A stretch of DNA of 64,000 nucleotides from Syntrophus buswellii (GTDB lineage Bacteria; Desulfobacterota; Syntrophia; Syntrophales; Syntrophaceae): NCBI RefSeq assembly GCF_046097065.1, contig NZ_CP175563.1, positions 1,302,001-1,366,000 on the forward strand. Reading direction: 5' to 3'. Of this stretch, positions 18,736-26,895 are shown piece after piece. The position numbers and the translations under genes were made by a program. Numbering within the stretch: position 1 is the first letter of the stretch; each line of letters starts with the position of its first letter. The notes beneath the pieces were generated by a model. The model searched no databases. It was not told where the DNA came from and worked only from the letters and a program-made list of their open reading frames with translations.

Positions 18736-18993
18736 ATGGCAAACAGAACCGTAATCGGGATTCTCGTTACAAACCGCGTTGCGAACGCACAGCAGGTTCA
18801 GAAAGTGCTCACCGAATATGGATGCAGCATCAAGACAAGACTCGGTCTCCATGAAGTGGACGAAAAGACGTGTTCAACCTCCGGACTGCTTCTTCTTGAA
18901 CTTTTCGGGGATGAAGGCGCCTGTAATGATCTCGAAAAGAATCTGAGGGCGGTCCCGGGACTGCAGGTCCAGAAGATGGTTTTTGAATCCTGA
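18736..18993 (+). CDS. Small TM1266-like (iron-only hydrogenase system regulator family) protein
   Basis: An 85-residue protein with a ferredoxin-like/ACT-like pattern: TVIGILVTNR, then a helix (ANAQQVQKVLTEYG), then IKTRLGLHEVD, LLLLELFGD, a second helix and a last strand QVQKMVF. This matches the small TM1266 family often named iron-only hydrogenase system regulator, found next to hydrogenase maturation genes in many anaerobes. Here no hydrogenase gene is nearby; it follows an aldehyde dehydrogenase by 22 bases. The start at 18736 is chosen for GAGGAGG upstream; an in-frame ATG at 18721 was not used because no site precedes it. Function is a family guess. Confidence 0.6.
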   Translation: MANRTVIGILVTNRVANAQQVQKVLTEYGCSIKTRLGLHEVDEKTCSTSGLLLLELFGDEGACNDLEKNLRAVPGLQVQKMVFES

Positions 18994-19020
18994 TACCCGA
19001 TGGACGCCGATCCGCTGCGT

Positions 19021-19043
19021 CCCCCCACCCGTGGGGGGGCGCC
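19021..19043. terminator. G/C-only hairpin terminator between convergent genes
   Basis: CCCCCCAC-cc-GTGGGGGG (19021-19038) is followed by gcgccttttcccc on the plus strand. It lies between the end of the aspS operon and the end of corA, which converge here. The T-tract is short, so termination efficiency is uncertain. Confidence 0.55.
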
Positions 19044-19077
19044 TTTTCCCCGATAGCCCTGCTCACTGTTCCGCCCC

Positions 19078-20145
19078 CTACCACCAGTTCCTTTTGCGGA
19101 AATACAGCAGCATTCCTGCCGCAGTGGCCAGCAGAAAAACCCAGACCATGGCGTAGCCCCAGCGCCACTCCAACTCGGGCATATACTTGAAGTTCATCCC
19201 GTAAATTCCTGCAATGAAGGTCAGAGGCATAAAGAGCGTCGCGATGACGGTCAGGACCTTCATAATTTCGTTCATCCGGTTGCTGATGCTGGACAGATAA
19301 ATGTCCAGAATACCGGACAGCATGTCCCGGTAGGTTTCCAGGGTGTCGATGATGTGGATGGTGTGATCATAAATGTCCCGGAAATAAAGCATGGAGGACT
19401 TGCTGATGAGGGGAGATTCGGAGCGCTCCAGGCTGGTGATCATTTCCCGCAGGGGCCAGAGGGATTTTCTCAGAAGGATCATTTCCTTCTTTAATCCCTG
19501 AAGGGCATTGAGGAATCCCGCCGAAGGGGTTGTTACCAGTTCTTCTTCCAACTGTTCGATTCTCTCGCCCATATGTTCGAGGATCAGGAAGTAGTGATCC
19601 ACCACGGCGTCTACGAGGGCGTGGGCCAGGTAATCTGCGGCGCTCTTTCTCAGCCGTCCGTTGACGCTGCGGAGTCGTTCCCGGATCGCTTCAAAGGTGT
19701 CGGTTTCTTTTTCCTCGAAGGAAAGGACGAAATTGGAGCCGAACAGGATGCTGATCTGCTCCGACTGGAGGCCCTCCCTGCTGGAGCCGGCATTGTAAAA
19801 CATCTTCAGCACAATAAAGAGGTAGTCCCCGTAATCTTCCGTCTTCGGCCGCTGGTCCGTATTCAGAATGTCCTCCAGGGTGAGGGGATGGAGGCCGAAG
19901 TGCAGGCCGAGTTCTTCCAGAACGGGGATTTCCGGCATGCCCTGAACATGGATCCAGGTTACGCCGGTTTTTCTGAGGAAGGTTGAACAACCGGCTATCT
20001 TGCGGATCTCCATTTCCTGAAGGGATTCTTCGTCATAATAGACCAGGAATATGTTGAACGTGTCTGTGAGCTTTTCCCCGACCTGAACGAGAGAGCCCGG
20101 TGGCAGGCCGACTTTGGCCGAGCGGGATTTTTTAGTTCGAGTCAT
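19078..20145 (-). CDS. corA: CorA-family magnesium/cobalt transporter
   Basis: A 355-residue CorA protein with the long cytoplasmic N-terminal domain, the pore-lining helix and the defining YGMNF motif (in AGIYGMNFKYMPE), followed by two membrane segments and a short basic tail (FRKRNWW). CorA pentamers carry Mg2+ (and Co2+/Ni2+) across the inner membrane. Its start overlaps the end of the diadenylate cyclase-YbbR gene by 14 bases, implying one transcript and translational coupling. In Firmicutes c-di-AMP controls K+ and Mg2+ transport, so a functional link between these two genes is plausible but is inference here. Confidence 0.93.
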   Translation of the reverse strand: MTRTKKSRSAKVGLPPGSLVQVGEKLTDTFNIFLVYYDEESLQEMEIRKIAGCSTFLRKTGVTWIHVQGMPEIPVLEELGLHFGLHPLTLEDILNTDQRPKTEDYGDYLFIVLKMFYNAGSSREGLQSEQISILFGSNFVLSFEEKETDTFEAIRERLRSVNGRLRKSAADYLAHALVDAVVDHYFLILEHMGERIEQLEEELVTTPSAGFLNALQGLKKEMILLRKSLWPLREMITSLERSESPLISKSSMLYFRDIYDHTIHIIDTLETYRDMLSGILDIYLSSISNRMNEIMKVLTVIATLFMPLTFIAGIYGMNFKYMPELEWRWGYAMVWVFLLATAAGMLLYFRKRNWW

Positions 20146-21637
20146 GTTCCAGTTCCGCTTGAGAAGGTTCCCGGGAATGTGAGGAGGAGTCCGAAACGTT
20201 CCTGGTCAGTCTTACCGTGACCGTCACTTTGGGCGTTTTGCCGTCTTCCATGTGAACATCCGCCGGCAAAACAAGTTTGGCGTCGAAGATCTGCAAATCT
20301 GCCGTAGGCTGGACCTGGATCGGCTCCGTCTTGATTCGAAGCCGCTTGGACCGCAGCCTGTCGGGAAAGAGGATCCTGACGAAGGGTGGGGAGATCAGCG
20401 TCCGCTGGAGCGTCCAGCCGGGAGGGGGTGAGTTGATGACGGCCTCGATGGGCACATCGGCCTCAACAACCCGTGATACCGTTATCGCTATGTGCTCCGG
20501 CTTGATGTTGTTGACCGTCAGGCCGATCGGCAGGGTGACCATGCTCCCGGTCAGGGGTATGTCGTGTCGGCCGGTTTCGATGTTATCAAGATCAATTGAA
20601 ACCCGAAGCTTGTTCGGGCTCAGGAGCCGGAACGTCTGGGAAGATCCCGTCAGGGAAACCATGGCTTCGGTTGTGCGGGAGCCTTCCAGGATGCGGTCGG
20701 GCGCGAGATTGACATACTCGATGGGTACGGAATAATCCCTTCGGACCGAATCCCTTTGGTAACCGAAGGAAAGCCAGAAAATAAAGGCAAGCGCGAAGGC
20801 AACGGCTTTTTCCTTGGGGTTCTTCTTCAGCCAGGCCAGGAACGGGTGATGGGGCCGGGCGGGTGCGTTTTGAGCGTAGAAATTTTCGAGAATGTTTCTC
20901 AGCTCCGCCGCATTGTCAACCCCGGTTAATTTCTCTCTCCGGGCAACGGACACGACGCCCCGTTCCTCTGAAACGACGACGCAAAGGGCATCGGAACGTT
21001 CAGACAGGCCGATGGCGGCCGTGTGTCGCAGTCCGTAGCGGCGCTTGGGGTGGATGTTGCTTGTCAGGGGGAGATGGCAGCCGAACTGTTCGACGCGATT
21101 GTCGCGAATCACAACCGCTCCGTCATGCCCCCTGGAATGAGGGTCAAAAATGCTGTCGAGGAGTGTTTCGCTGAGCAGGCCATCCAGGCGGACGCCCCCG
21201 GTGAGATGCCTGTCCAGGGGATCCTTGCCGGCGATGACGATCAGGGCGCCGATGCGCTGGCGGGCGAGATTGTCTGCGGTATAGGCGATGACCTCCGCCG
21301 GTGACGTCGCGCCGGCTTTTTCTCGAAGATTGATTTTAAAGCGTCCCCAGAGGGCAAGACGTTCGAAGAAACGGCGCAGGTCTTCCTGGAAGATGACGAC
21401 AAGGACGAAGAGCAGGCTGGCAAAAAACCCCTGGAGAACGAGCGTGGTGAGGTAGAGCTGGAAAAGGCGGGCCAGCATGTAGATGACGCCGAGGACACCG
21501 ATACCTAAGAGGACGAATCGCGACGCCCGATCCTTGAACCAGACCAGCAACGCAGAGATCATGATGGCGATGATCGCGATGTCAAGGACATCCTGAATCT
21601 GAATACTTTTGAGCATCGACCAGATGCGAGACAGCAT
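20132..21637 (-). CDS. cdaA: Diadenylate cyclase CdaA fused to YbbR (CdaR) repeats
   Basis: A 501-residue fusion from the ATG at 21637 (AAGG 7 bases upstream; an in-frame ATG at 21670 is also possible). Residues 17-80 form three membrane segments as in CdaA. The DAC domain (about 95-260) has DGA at 172-174 and RHTAA at 204-208 (usually RHRAA). A fourth membrane segment (277-292) leads into a beta-rich extracytoplasmic part of about 200 residues with YbbR-type repeats (IEYVNLAPD..., VNNIKPEHIAITVSR). In Bacillus CdaA and its regulator CdaR are separate neighbouring genes; here they form one protein. Expected activity is 2 ATP to c-di-AMP, with the YbbR part sensing the periplasm. The Arg-to-Thr change could lower activity. 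Confidence 0.87.
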   Translation of the reverse strand: MLSRIWSMLKSIQIQDVLDIAIIAIMISALLVWFKDRASRFVLLGIGVLGVIYMLARLFQLYLTTLVLQGFFASLLFVLVVIFQEDLRRFFERLALWGRFKINLREKAGATSPAEVIAYTADNLARQRIGALIVIAGKDPLDRHLTGGVRLDGLLSETLLDSIFDPHSRGHDGAVVIRDNRVEQFGCHLPLTSNIHPKRRYGLRHTAAIGLSERSDALCVVVSEERGVVSVARREKLTGVDNAAELRNILENFYAQNAPARPHHPFLAWLKKNPKEKAVAFALAFIFWLSFGYQRDSVRRDYSVPIEYVNLAPDRILEGSRTTEAMVSLTGSSQTFRLLSPNKLRVSIDLDNIETGRHDIPLTGSMVTLPIGLTVNNIKPEHIAITVSRVVEADVPIEAVINSPPPGWTLQRTLISPPFVRILFPDRLRSKRLRIKTEPIQVQPTADLQIFDAKLVLPADVHMEDGKTPKVTVTVRLTRNVSDSSSHSREPSQAELEHDSN

Positions 21638-21670
21638 AGTAACCTTCTTTTCGTTCCGAGAGTCCGGCAA

Positions 21671-21814
21671 ACTTCCAGGTGCATTCTTTAGGAGGTTTCT
21701 TTATATGAAAAGCTTCCGGATCGTGTCAAGAACATACTGAATTATCGAAAGAATTCTTCAGCAGGCCTGCAGGAATGACCAAAGGGGAATTTTAGGGAAC
21801 AGAGAAAATTGTCC
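21671..21814. other. Intergenic region between divergent cdaA and trp operons
   Basis: AT-rich DNA upstream of cdaA and of the trp promoter; no gene. It should hold the cdaA promoter on the minus strand, but no box pair stands out. Confidence 0.35.
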
Positions 21815-21844
21815 TTGACAAAAGTTCAGCATTCCTGATACAAA
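21815..21844 (+). promoter_or_regulatory. Promoter of the trp operon
   Basis: TTGACA (21815-21820), 18-base spacer, TACAAA (21839-21844), 46 bases before the trpL start codon. The perfect -35 box and position upstream of the leader peptide support it; no TrpR operator was recognised. Confidence 0.55.
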
Positions 21845-21890
21845 GCAACCACATTTAGGAATTGAAGGATTTCCGAAAGGGTTGAACAAG

Positions 21891-21959
21891 ATGAATTCGA
21901 ATCGATACGCTATGAACTGGTGGTGGCAGGCCTCAGAACAGGGGGTTGTCCGCCGGTAA
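21891..21959 (+). CDS. trpL: trp operon leader peptide (three consecutive Trp codons)
   Basis: A 22-codon ORF, too short for standard gene calling, reading MNSNRYAMNWWWQASEQGVVRR. Three tandem TGG codons at positions 10-12 are the hallmark of a ribosome-mediated trp attenuator: stalling there when charged tRNA-Trp is scarce prevents the terminator from forming. AAAGGG lies 9 bases upstream of the ATG. A terminator hairpin begins 23 bases after the stop, and a second one follows before trpE. Found by reading the sequence, not by homology, but codon content, placement and the downstream terminator agree. Confidence 0.9.
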   Translation: MNSNRYAMNWWWQASEQGVVRR

Positions 21960-21982
21960 GACGTTAAGACATAAAAACTGAA

Positions 21983-22024
21983 GCCGTGGAGACGCTCCCA
22001 GAGACCTCCGCGGCTTTTATTTTG
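21983..22024 (+). terminator. trp attenuator terminator
   Basis: GCCGTGGAG (21983-21991) pairs with CTCCGCGGC (22006-22014) with one G-U pair, and is followed by TTTTATTTT. It sits just after trpL and is the expected 3:4 hairpin of the attenuator. Confidence 0.85.
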
Positions 22025-22044
22025 TACGACAAGTCAGGGAAAAA

Positions 22045-22077
22045 GGCCGTGAAGGATTTCACGGCCTTTTTTATTTT
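22045..22077 (+). terminator. Second terminator ahead of trpE
   Basis: A perfect 9-bp stem GGCCGTGAA-ggat-TTCACGGCC (22045-22066) is followed by TTTTTTATTTT. It is stronger than the first attenuator hairpin and ends 20 bases before trpE, so trp transcription must pass two terminators in a row. Confidence 0.85.
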
Positions 22078-22096
22078 CCGGGAGAAAAAGCAGATC

Positions 22097-23608
22097 ATGT
22101 ATGCACCGAATTATAAAACATTTGAAGAACTTGCAAAACAGGGGAACCTGGTGCCGCTTTACAGGGAAATTCTGGCGGATGTGGAAACGCCCGTTTCCGT
22201 ATTCATGAAGCTGCGGGATTCCGCTTATGCCTTTCTGCTGGAGAGCGTGGAGGGAGGCGAGAAGTGGGGACGGTACACCTTTCTCGGAGCGGATCCCCGC
22301 CTGGTTTTCCGGATTTCAGGGGATGAAGTGGTCATCGAGGAAAAGGGGGAAACCTCCCGCCATGCCCATCAGGGCGATCCGCTCAGGTTCCTCAAGGAGA
22401 TTCTCCGACGCTATTCCCCGGTTTCCGTGGAGGGGTTGCCGCGGTTTTACGGAGGCGCCGTCGGGTTTCTTGGATATGAGATGGTGAATTACTTCGAGCG
22501 GCTTCCCTGTGCCGGGGAGAATGATCTGCAGACGGAAGAGGCCGTATTCCTCGTGACGGACACGCTGATCCTCTTTGACCGCGTCCGCCATACGATCAAG
22601 GTGGTGGCCTGCGTCCATATCGATGGCGAACAGAGCCTGTCGTCACTTTACCTGGAGGCCACCCGGAAAATCGATGCCATGGTGGAGCTGCTGCAGGAGC
22701 CGGCTGTACCGGCGGGGTCATCGATCCCGGCTGCCTCATCCGCCGATTTCAGTTCGAACATGACGCCGGAGGCTTTCCGGGACAGCGTGGAGCGGGCAAA
22801 GGAATACATCCGGGCCGGCGATATCATCCAGGTTGTTCTATCTCATCGGTTAACCAGTGAAATCCATCCTGATCCGGTGGATCTATACCGGGCTCTCCGC
22901 TTTACCAATCCCTCTCCCTATCTCTTTTTCCTGAAGCTGGGCGATACGGTTCTGATCGGATCATCCCCCGAGGTCATGGTCCGCCTGGAAGAGGGGATTG
23001 TTGAGCTCAAGCCCATTGCCGGAACCAGGCCAAGGGGGGCGACGGAACAGGACGACCGGCGGCTGGCCGATGAGCTGCTGGAAGATCCCAAGGAAAGGGC
23101 CGAACATGTCATGCTCGTGGATCTGGGGAGGAACGACCTGGGGCGGATCGCCCGGACCGGAAGTGTTCAGATCACCCAATTGATGGTGATTGAGCGCTAC
23201 TCGCACGTCATGCACATCGTTTCTTCTCTCCAGGCTCAGTTGGAAGAGGGCCTCGATGCCTTTGACGTACTGAAGGCCGTCTTTCCCGCCGGCACCCTGA
23301 CCGGGGCTCCCAAGATCCGGGCCATGGAGATCATTGCGGAACTGGAGCCGGTCCGGAGGGGGCCCTATGGCGGAGCCGTCGGCTATTTCAGCTTTTCCGG
23401 AAACATGGATCTCTGCATTACCATCCGCACCATCCTGTTGAAGGAGGGAAAGATGCATATCCAGGCGGGAGCCGGCATTGTCGCCGATTCCGATCCCCGG
23501 ACGGAATATCAGGAGACAGTCAACAAGGCGGCCGGCATGCGCCAGGCCGTGGAGCTGGTCCTGTCGGGATTTGAAATCCGCCAGAGCCCGTCGGACATCA
23601 TAACCTAA
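22097..23608 (+). CDS. trpE: Anthranilate synthase component I
   Basis: A 503-residue TrpE that converts chorismate to anthranilate with ammonia from TrpG. The N-terminal part holds the Trp-feedback region (LLESVEGGEKWGRYTFLG, the LLES element). The C-terminal chorismate-binding domain has IQVVLSHRL, PSPYLFFLKLG, IGSSPEVMV, KPIAGTRPRG, AEHVMLVDLGRNDLGRI, FPAGTLTGAPKIRAM and IQAGAGIVADSDP. An open frame reaches back to 21986 but passes through both terminators; the ATG at 22097, with GGGAG upstream, is the sensible start. trpG follows after 35 bases. Feedback inhibition by tryptophan is expected from the intact N-terminal motif. Confidence 0.95.
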   Translation: MYAPNYKTFEELAKQGNLVPLYREILADVETPVSVFMKLRDSAYAFLLESVEGGEKWGRYTFLGADPRLVFRISGDEVVIEEKGETSRHAHQGDPLRFLKEILRRYSPVSVEGLPRFYGGAVGFLGYEMVNYFERLPCAGENDLQTEEAVFLVTDTLILFDRVRHTIKVVACVHIDGEQSLSSLYLEATRKIDAMVELLQEPAVPAGSSIPAASSADFSSNMTPEAFRDSVERAKEYIRAGDIIQVVLSHRLTSEIHPDPVDLYRALRFTNPSPYLFFLKLGDTVLIGSSPEVMVRLEEGIVELKPIAGTRPRGATEQDDRRLADELLEDPKERAEHVMLVDLGRNDLGRIARTGSVQITQLMVIERYSHVMHIVSSLQAQLEEGLDAFDVLKAVFPAGTLTGAPKIRAMEIIAELEPVRRGPYGGAVGYFSFSGNMDLCITIRTILLKEGKMHIQAGAGIVADSDPRTEYQETVNKAAGMRQAVELVLSGFEIRQSPSDIIT

Positions 23609-23643
23609 TAGATAATAAAAAAAAGAGAAGAAGAGGTCATGCC

Positions 23644-24270
23644 ATGATTCTGATGATCGACAATTATGATTCCTTTACGTTTAATCTGGTTCAGTATCTG
23701 AGGCAGCTGGGCGAGGACGTGGAGGTCTATCGGAACGATCGGATTTCCCTGGAGAGCATTGAAAAAATGGAACCGGCGGCCATTTTCCTGTCGCCGGGGC
23801 CGGGCGCTCCGAAAGACGCGGGGGTAACGGCGGATGTGATCCGGGCCTTTTATCGGGAGATTCCCATCATGGGGGTCTGCCTCGGCCACCAGTCGATTGG
23901 ATACGCCTTCGGTGCCGAGGTGGTCCGGGCCGGCCGGATCATGCACGGCAAAACCTCGGAGATCGTTCATGACGGTCAGACCCTCTTCAAGGGGCTTCCA
24001 AACCCCTTTCCGGCGGGACGGTATCATTCCCTGATCCTGGAAAGGGGGTCCCTTCCGGATTGTCTCCAAGTGACAGCAGAAACGGAAGGCGGCGAAATCA
24101 TGGGCATCCGGCATCGGGAATATCCCGTGGAGGGGATACAGTTCCATCCTGAATCGATCCTTACCCCCAACGGCAAGCGCATTTTGAGAAATTTCCTGAA
24201 GCTCATCGCCTCAGGCAGGCAGGAGGCGCAGCGCTCCGAAGTCCTGAGGCCTTCAGCTCTCTGCGCCTGA
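23644..24270 (+). CDS. trpG: Anthranilate synthase component II (glutamine amidotransferase)
   Basis: A 208-residue class I glutamine amidotransferase. The triad is Cys79 (GVCLGHQ), His168 and Glu170 (IQFHPES); the oxyanion-loop LSPGPGAP is at 49-56. It releases ammonia from glutamine for TrpE. In many bacteria the same protein also serves p-aminobenzoate synthase as PabA; its place in the trp operon favours TrpG but does not exclude dual use. About ten extra residues follow the usual C-terminus. trpD begins 71 bases downstream. Confidence 0.95.
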   Translation: MILMIDNYDSFTFNLVQYLRQLGEDVEVYRNDRISLESIEKMEPAAIFLSPGPGAPKDAGVTADVIRAFYREIPIMGVCLGHQSIGYAFGAEVVRAGRIMHGKTSEIVHDGQTLFKGLPNPFPAGRYHSLILERGSLPDCLQVTAETEGGEIMGIRHREYPVEGIQFHPESILTPNGKRILRNFLKLIASGRQEAQRSEVLRPSALCA

Positions 24271-24341
24271 GGGACTTGGGTCGGATGCCGGGAGAAGAAC
24301 ATAACGATCAAATACCTTAAAAAAAAGGGAGGAGTTTTTCT

Positions 24342-25352
24342 ATGATCAGAGAGTCCATTGCAAAGGTGGTTGAAGGCGTCAATCTCAGCGAATCGGAGAT
24401 GACGTCAACGATGAACGAAATCATGGAGGGGGGGGCGACGGAAGCTCAGATCGGATCCTTCATGACGGCCCTGCGGATGAAGGGGGAAACCGTGGACGAA
24501 GTGACGGGGGCCGCACGGAGCATGCGGCAGAAGGCAACCCGCATCGACGCCCGGGCGCAGGTCATTGTGGATACCTGCGGTACGGGCGGCGACGGGATGA
24601 ACACCTTCAACATCTCCACCACGGCGGCCTTTGTCGTGGCCGCAGCCGGGATCACCGTGGCCAAGCACGGAAACCGGGCCGTATCCAGCGCCTGCGGCAG
24701 CGCCGACGTGCTGGAGGCCCTGGGGGTCAACATCAGTGCCGGCGTGGAGATCGTGGAAGAGTGCGTCCAGCAGTTGGGGATCGGTTTTCTCTTTGCCCCA
24801 AAACTCCATGGCGCCATGAAGTATGCCATCGGACCCCGCCGGGAAATCGGAATACGCACGATTTTCAACATGCTGGGCCCCCTTACGAATCCGGCCGGAG
24901 CCAATGCCCAGCTCATCGGCGTCTATGATGCAAAACTGACGGAAATGTTTGCCGGCGTTCTGAAAAATCTGGGGGCGCGACGGGCCTTCGTCGTTCACGG
25001 TTCCGATGGCCTCGATGAGGCAACGGTCACGGGGCCGACGAGGGTGTCCCAGCTGAAGGATGGGCTGATCTCGACGTACAATATTGATCCGATGGATTTC
25101 TTCGGACGGACGTTCAGCCTGGAGGATATTGCCGGCGGCGATGCATCCGCCAATGCCAGGATTACGAGGGATGTGCTGACAGGAAAGGAGGGGGCCTGCC
25201 GGAGCATCGTTCTCCTCAACGCCGCGCTGGCCATCATGGCCGGAGAAAAGGCCGGAACAATCCCGGAAGGCCTTGCCGTTGCCGCCGACTGCATCGACAG
25301 TGGAAAAGCCGCGAAGAAACTCCAGGAACTCATCGAATTGAGCAACAGCTAG
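24342..25352 (+). CDS. trpD: Anthranilate phosphoribosyltransferase
   Basis: A 336-residue enzyme that joins anthranilate to PRPP. The PRPP-binding signature DTCGTGGDGMNTFNISTTAAFV is near residue 76, and KHGNRAVSSACGSADVLEALG and FNMLGPLTNPA are both present. Length is normal and it is not fused to trpG as in enterics. GGGAGG precedes the ATG. Confidence 0.96.
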   Translation: MIRESIAKVVEGVNLSESEMTSTMNEIMEGGATEAQIGSFMTALRMKGETVDEVTGAARSMRQKATRIDARAQVIVDTCGTGGDGMNTFNISTTAAFVVAAAGITVAKHGNRAVSSACGSADVLEALGVNISAGVEIVEECVQQLGIGFLFAPKLHGAMKYAIGPRREIGIRTIFNMLGPLTNPAGANAQLIGVYDAKLTEMFAGVLKNLGARRAFVVHGSDGLDEATVTGPTRVSQLKDGLISTYNIDPMDFFGRTFSLEDIAGGDASANARITRDVLTGKEGACRSIVLLNAALAIMAGEKAGTIPEGLAVAADCIDSGKAAKKLQELIELSNS

Positions 25353-25385
25353 CCGAGATATCGTTTAAAAAACTCAGGTGAAGGC

Positions 25386-26180
25386 ATGACGACGATATTG
25401 GATCAGATTTTTGAAGAGAAGCGAAGGGATGTCAATCAGCTCAAAATGACCCTTCCTGTTGACGAACTTCGGAAAATGGTGAAGGATGTTCCTTCGTGCG
25501 GGGATTTCAAAGGCGCCCTGGCCGGCCGGGAATGTGCCGTCATTGCCGAGGTGAAATTCCGTTCTCCCTCAAAGGGGCCGCTGAAGAAGGACCTCGACCC
25601 CGCCCTGATTGCGGAGAGCTACGAGCAAAACGGGGCGGCGGCCATCTCGGTTCTGACGGACCGGACCTTCTTCGGGGGTGAAAAGCTTAATCTGAACATC
25701 ATCCGGCGCGTCGTGGCTCTGCCACTCCTGCGGAAAGACTTTATCCTGGATGCCTGGCAGATCTATGAATCCAGAATGCTCGGGGCCGACGCAATTCTCC
25801 TGATTGTCGCCATGCTTGGGGAGAACCAGCTGCAGGAGTATCTGGATCTGGCAAGCGCGCTGGGGATGGCGGCCCTGGTAGAGGTTCACGACCGGGGGGA
25901 GCTGGAGCGCGCCCTGGCGGCCGGTGCGGACATTGTCGGGATCAATAACCGGGACCTCAAGACCTTTGTGACCGATCTGAATACCAGCCTGGAGCTGATC
26001 GGCTTCATCCCGCGGGACCGGATCGCCGTAACGGAAAGCGGAATCCGCTCCCGGGAGGATATTGAGCGGTTGATGGCTGCCGGCATTGGCGCCTTTCTGA
26101 TCGGGGAGACCCTGATGACGGCCCCCGATATCGGGAAGAAGTTGCGGGAGCTCCTTGGAAACGAGGGTGTGGCGCCGTGA
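25386..26180 (+). CDS. trpC: Indole-3-glycerol phosphate synthase
   Basis: A 264-residue TIM-barrel enzyme closing the indole ring of CdRP. Family motifs are IAEVKFRSPSKG (the catalytic Lys lies in this strand), SVLTDRTFFGG, LLRKDFILD, ADAILLI, VEVHDRGELERAL, VGINNRDLKTF and ESGIRSREDIERL. It is a single-domain protein, and the last codon overlaps the trpF start (TGATG). Confidence 0.95.
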   Translation: MTTILDQIFEEKRRDVNQLKMTLPVDELRKMVKDVPSCGDFKGALAGRECAVIAEVKFRSPSKGPLKKDLDPALIAESYEQNGAAAISVLTDRTFFGGEKLNLNIIRRVVALPLLRKDFILDAWQIYESRMLGADAILLIVAMLGENQLQEYLDLASALGMAALVEVHDRGELERALAAGADIVGINNRDLKTFVTDLNTSLELIGFIPRDRIAVTESGIRSREDIERLMAAGIGAFLIGETLMTAPDIGKKLRELLGNEGVAP

Positions 26181-26866
26181 TGGAGATCAAGATCTGCGGA
26201 ATGACCCGCCTGGGCGATGCCCTCGCCGCGGCGGAGAACGGCGCGAACGCCCTGGGATTCATCTTTTATCCCCGGAGCCCCCGCTATGTCTCTCCCGAAA
26301 AGGCGAGAGAACTGATTCGCCGGCTGCCGCCCGAGGTGATCCGCGTGGGGGTGTTCGTAAATGAACCCGTGGAGAGGGTGAAGGAAATACGGGCTTTCTG
26401 CGGCCTGGATCTTCTTCAGCTTCACGGGGATGAGAGTCCGGACTATTGCCGGCAGTTTCCTTCCTCGGTACTGATCCGGGCCGTTTCTCCGGAGAGCGAA
26501 GAGGACCTGCCCTCCCTTGAAACCTGGCCCTGCCGGGCGCTTCTCCTGGACAGGCGGGAAGGGGCCCTCTACGGGGGAACGGGGCGGCTTTCCAACTGGG
26601 AGCTGGCGGTACGAATCCGGAAGCGCTTTCCCCTGATCCTTTCCGGCGGCTTGAACCCCGGGAACATCGGGGAAGCGATTCGAAGGGTTGTTCCCCATGC
26701 CGTGGATGTCAACAGCGGAGTGGAATCCTCCCCCGGAATCAAGGATCCGGATAAAATCCGGGCCGTGATCGGAGAGGTCCTACGGACTTCGGCGGCAGGG
26801 GAAGAGAAACGCCCGGCGGGAGATGAGCGGGGAAATTACCGGATCTTTTCCCGCGCGCGGGACTGA
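26180..26866 (+). CDS. trpF: Phosphoribosylanthranilate isomerase
   Basis: A 228-residue isomerase. The N-terminal KICGMTRLGDALAAAENGANALGFIFYPRSPRYVS holds the catalytic Cys, and LLLDRREGALYGGTGRLSNW holds the catalytic Asp region; the C-terminal LSGGLNPGNIGEAI and VDVNSGVESSPGIKD are phosphate-binding loops. The ATG at 26180 shares its A with the trpC stop; a GTG at 26177 is an alternative. The C-terminal tail of about 20 residues is longer than usual. Confidence 0.94.
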   Translation: MEIKICGMTRLGDALAAAENGANALGFIFYPRSPRYVSPEKARELIRRLPPEVIRVGVFVNEPVERVKEIRAFCGLDLLQLHGDESPDYCRQFPSSVLIRAVSPESEEDLPSLETWPCRALLLDRREGALYGGTGRLSNWELAVRIRKRFPLILSGGLNPGNIGEAIRRVVPHAVDVNSGVESSPGIKDPDKIRAVIGEVLRTSAAGEEKRPAGDERGNYRIFSRARD

Positions 26867-26895
26867 GATACTGTAAGAACGGAAAGGTGAATAAA

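Noticed and set aside
21986..22096. N-terminal extension of trpE
   Set aside because: The extension translates through both attenuator terminators and lacks a ribosome binding site; the ATG at 22097 fits TrpE length.
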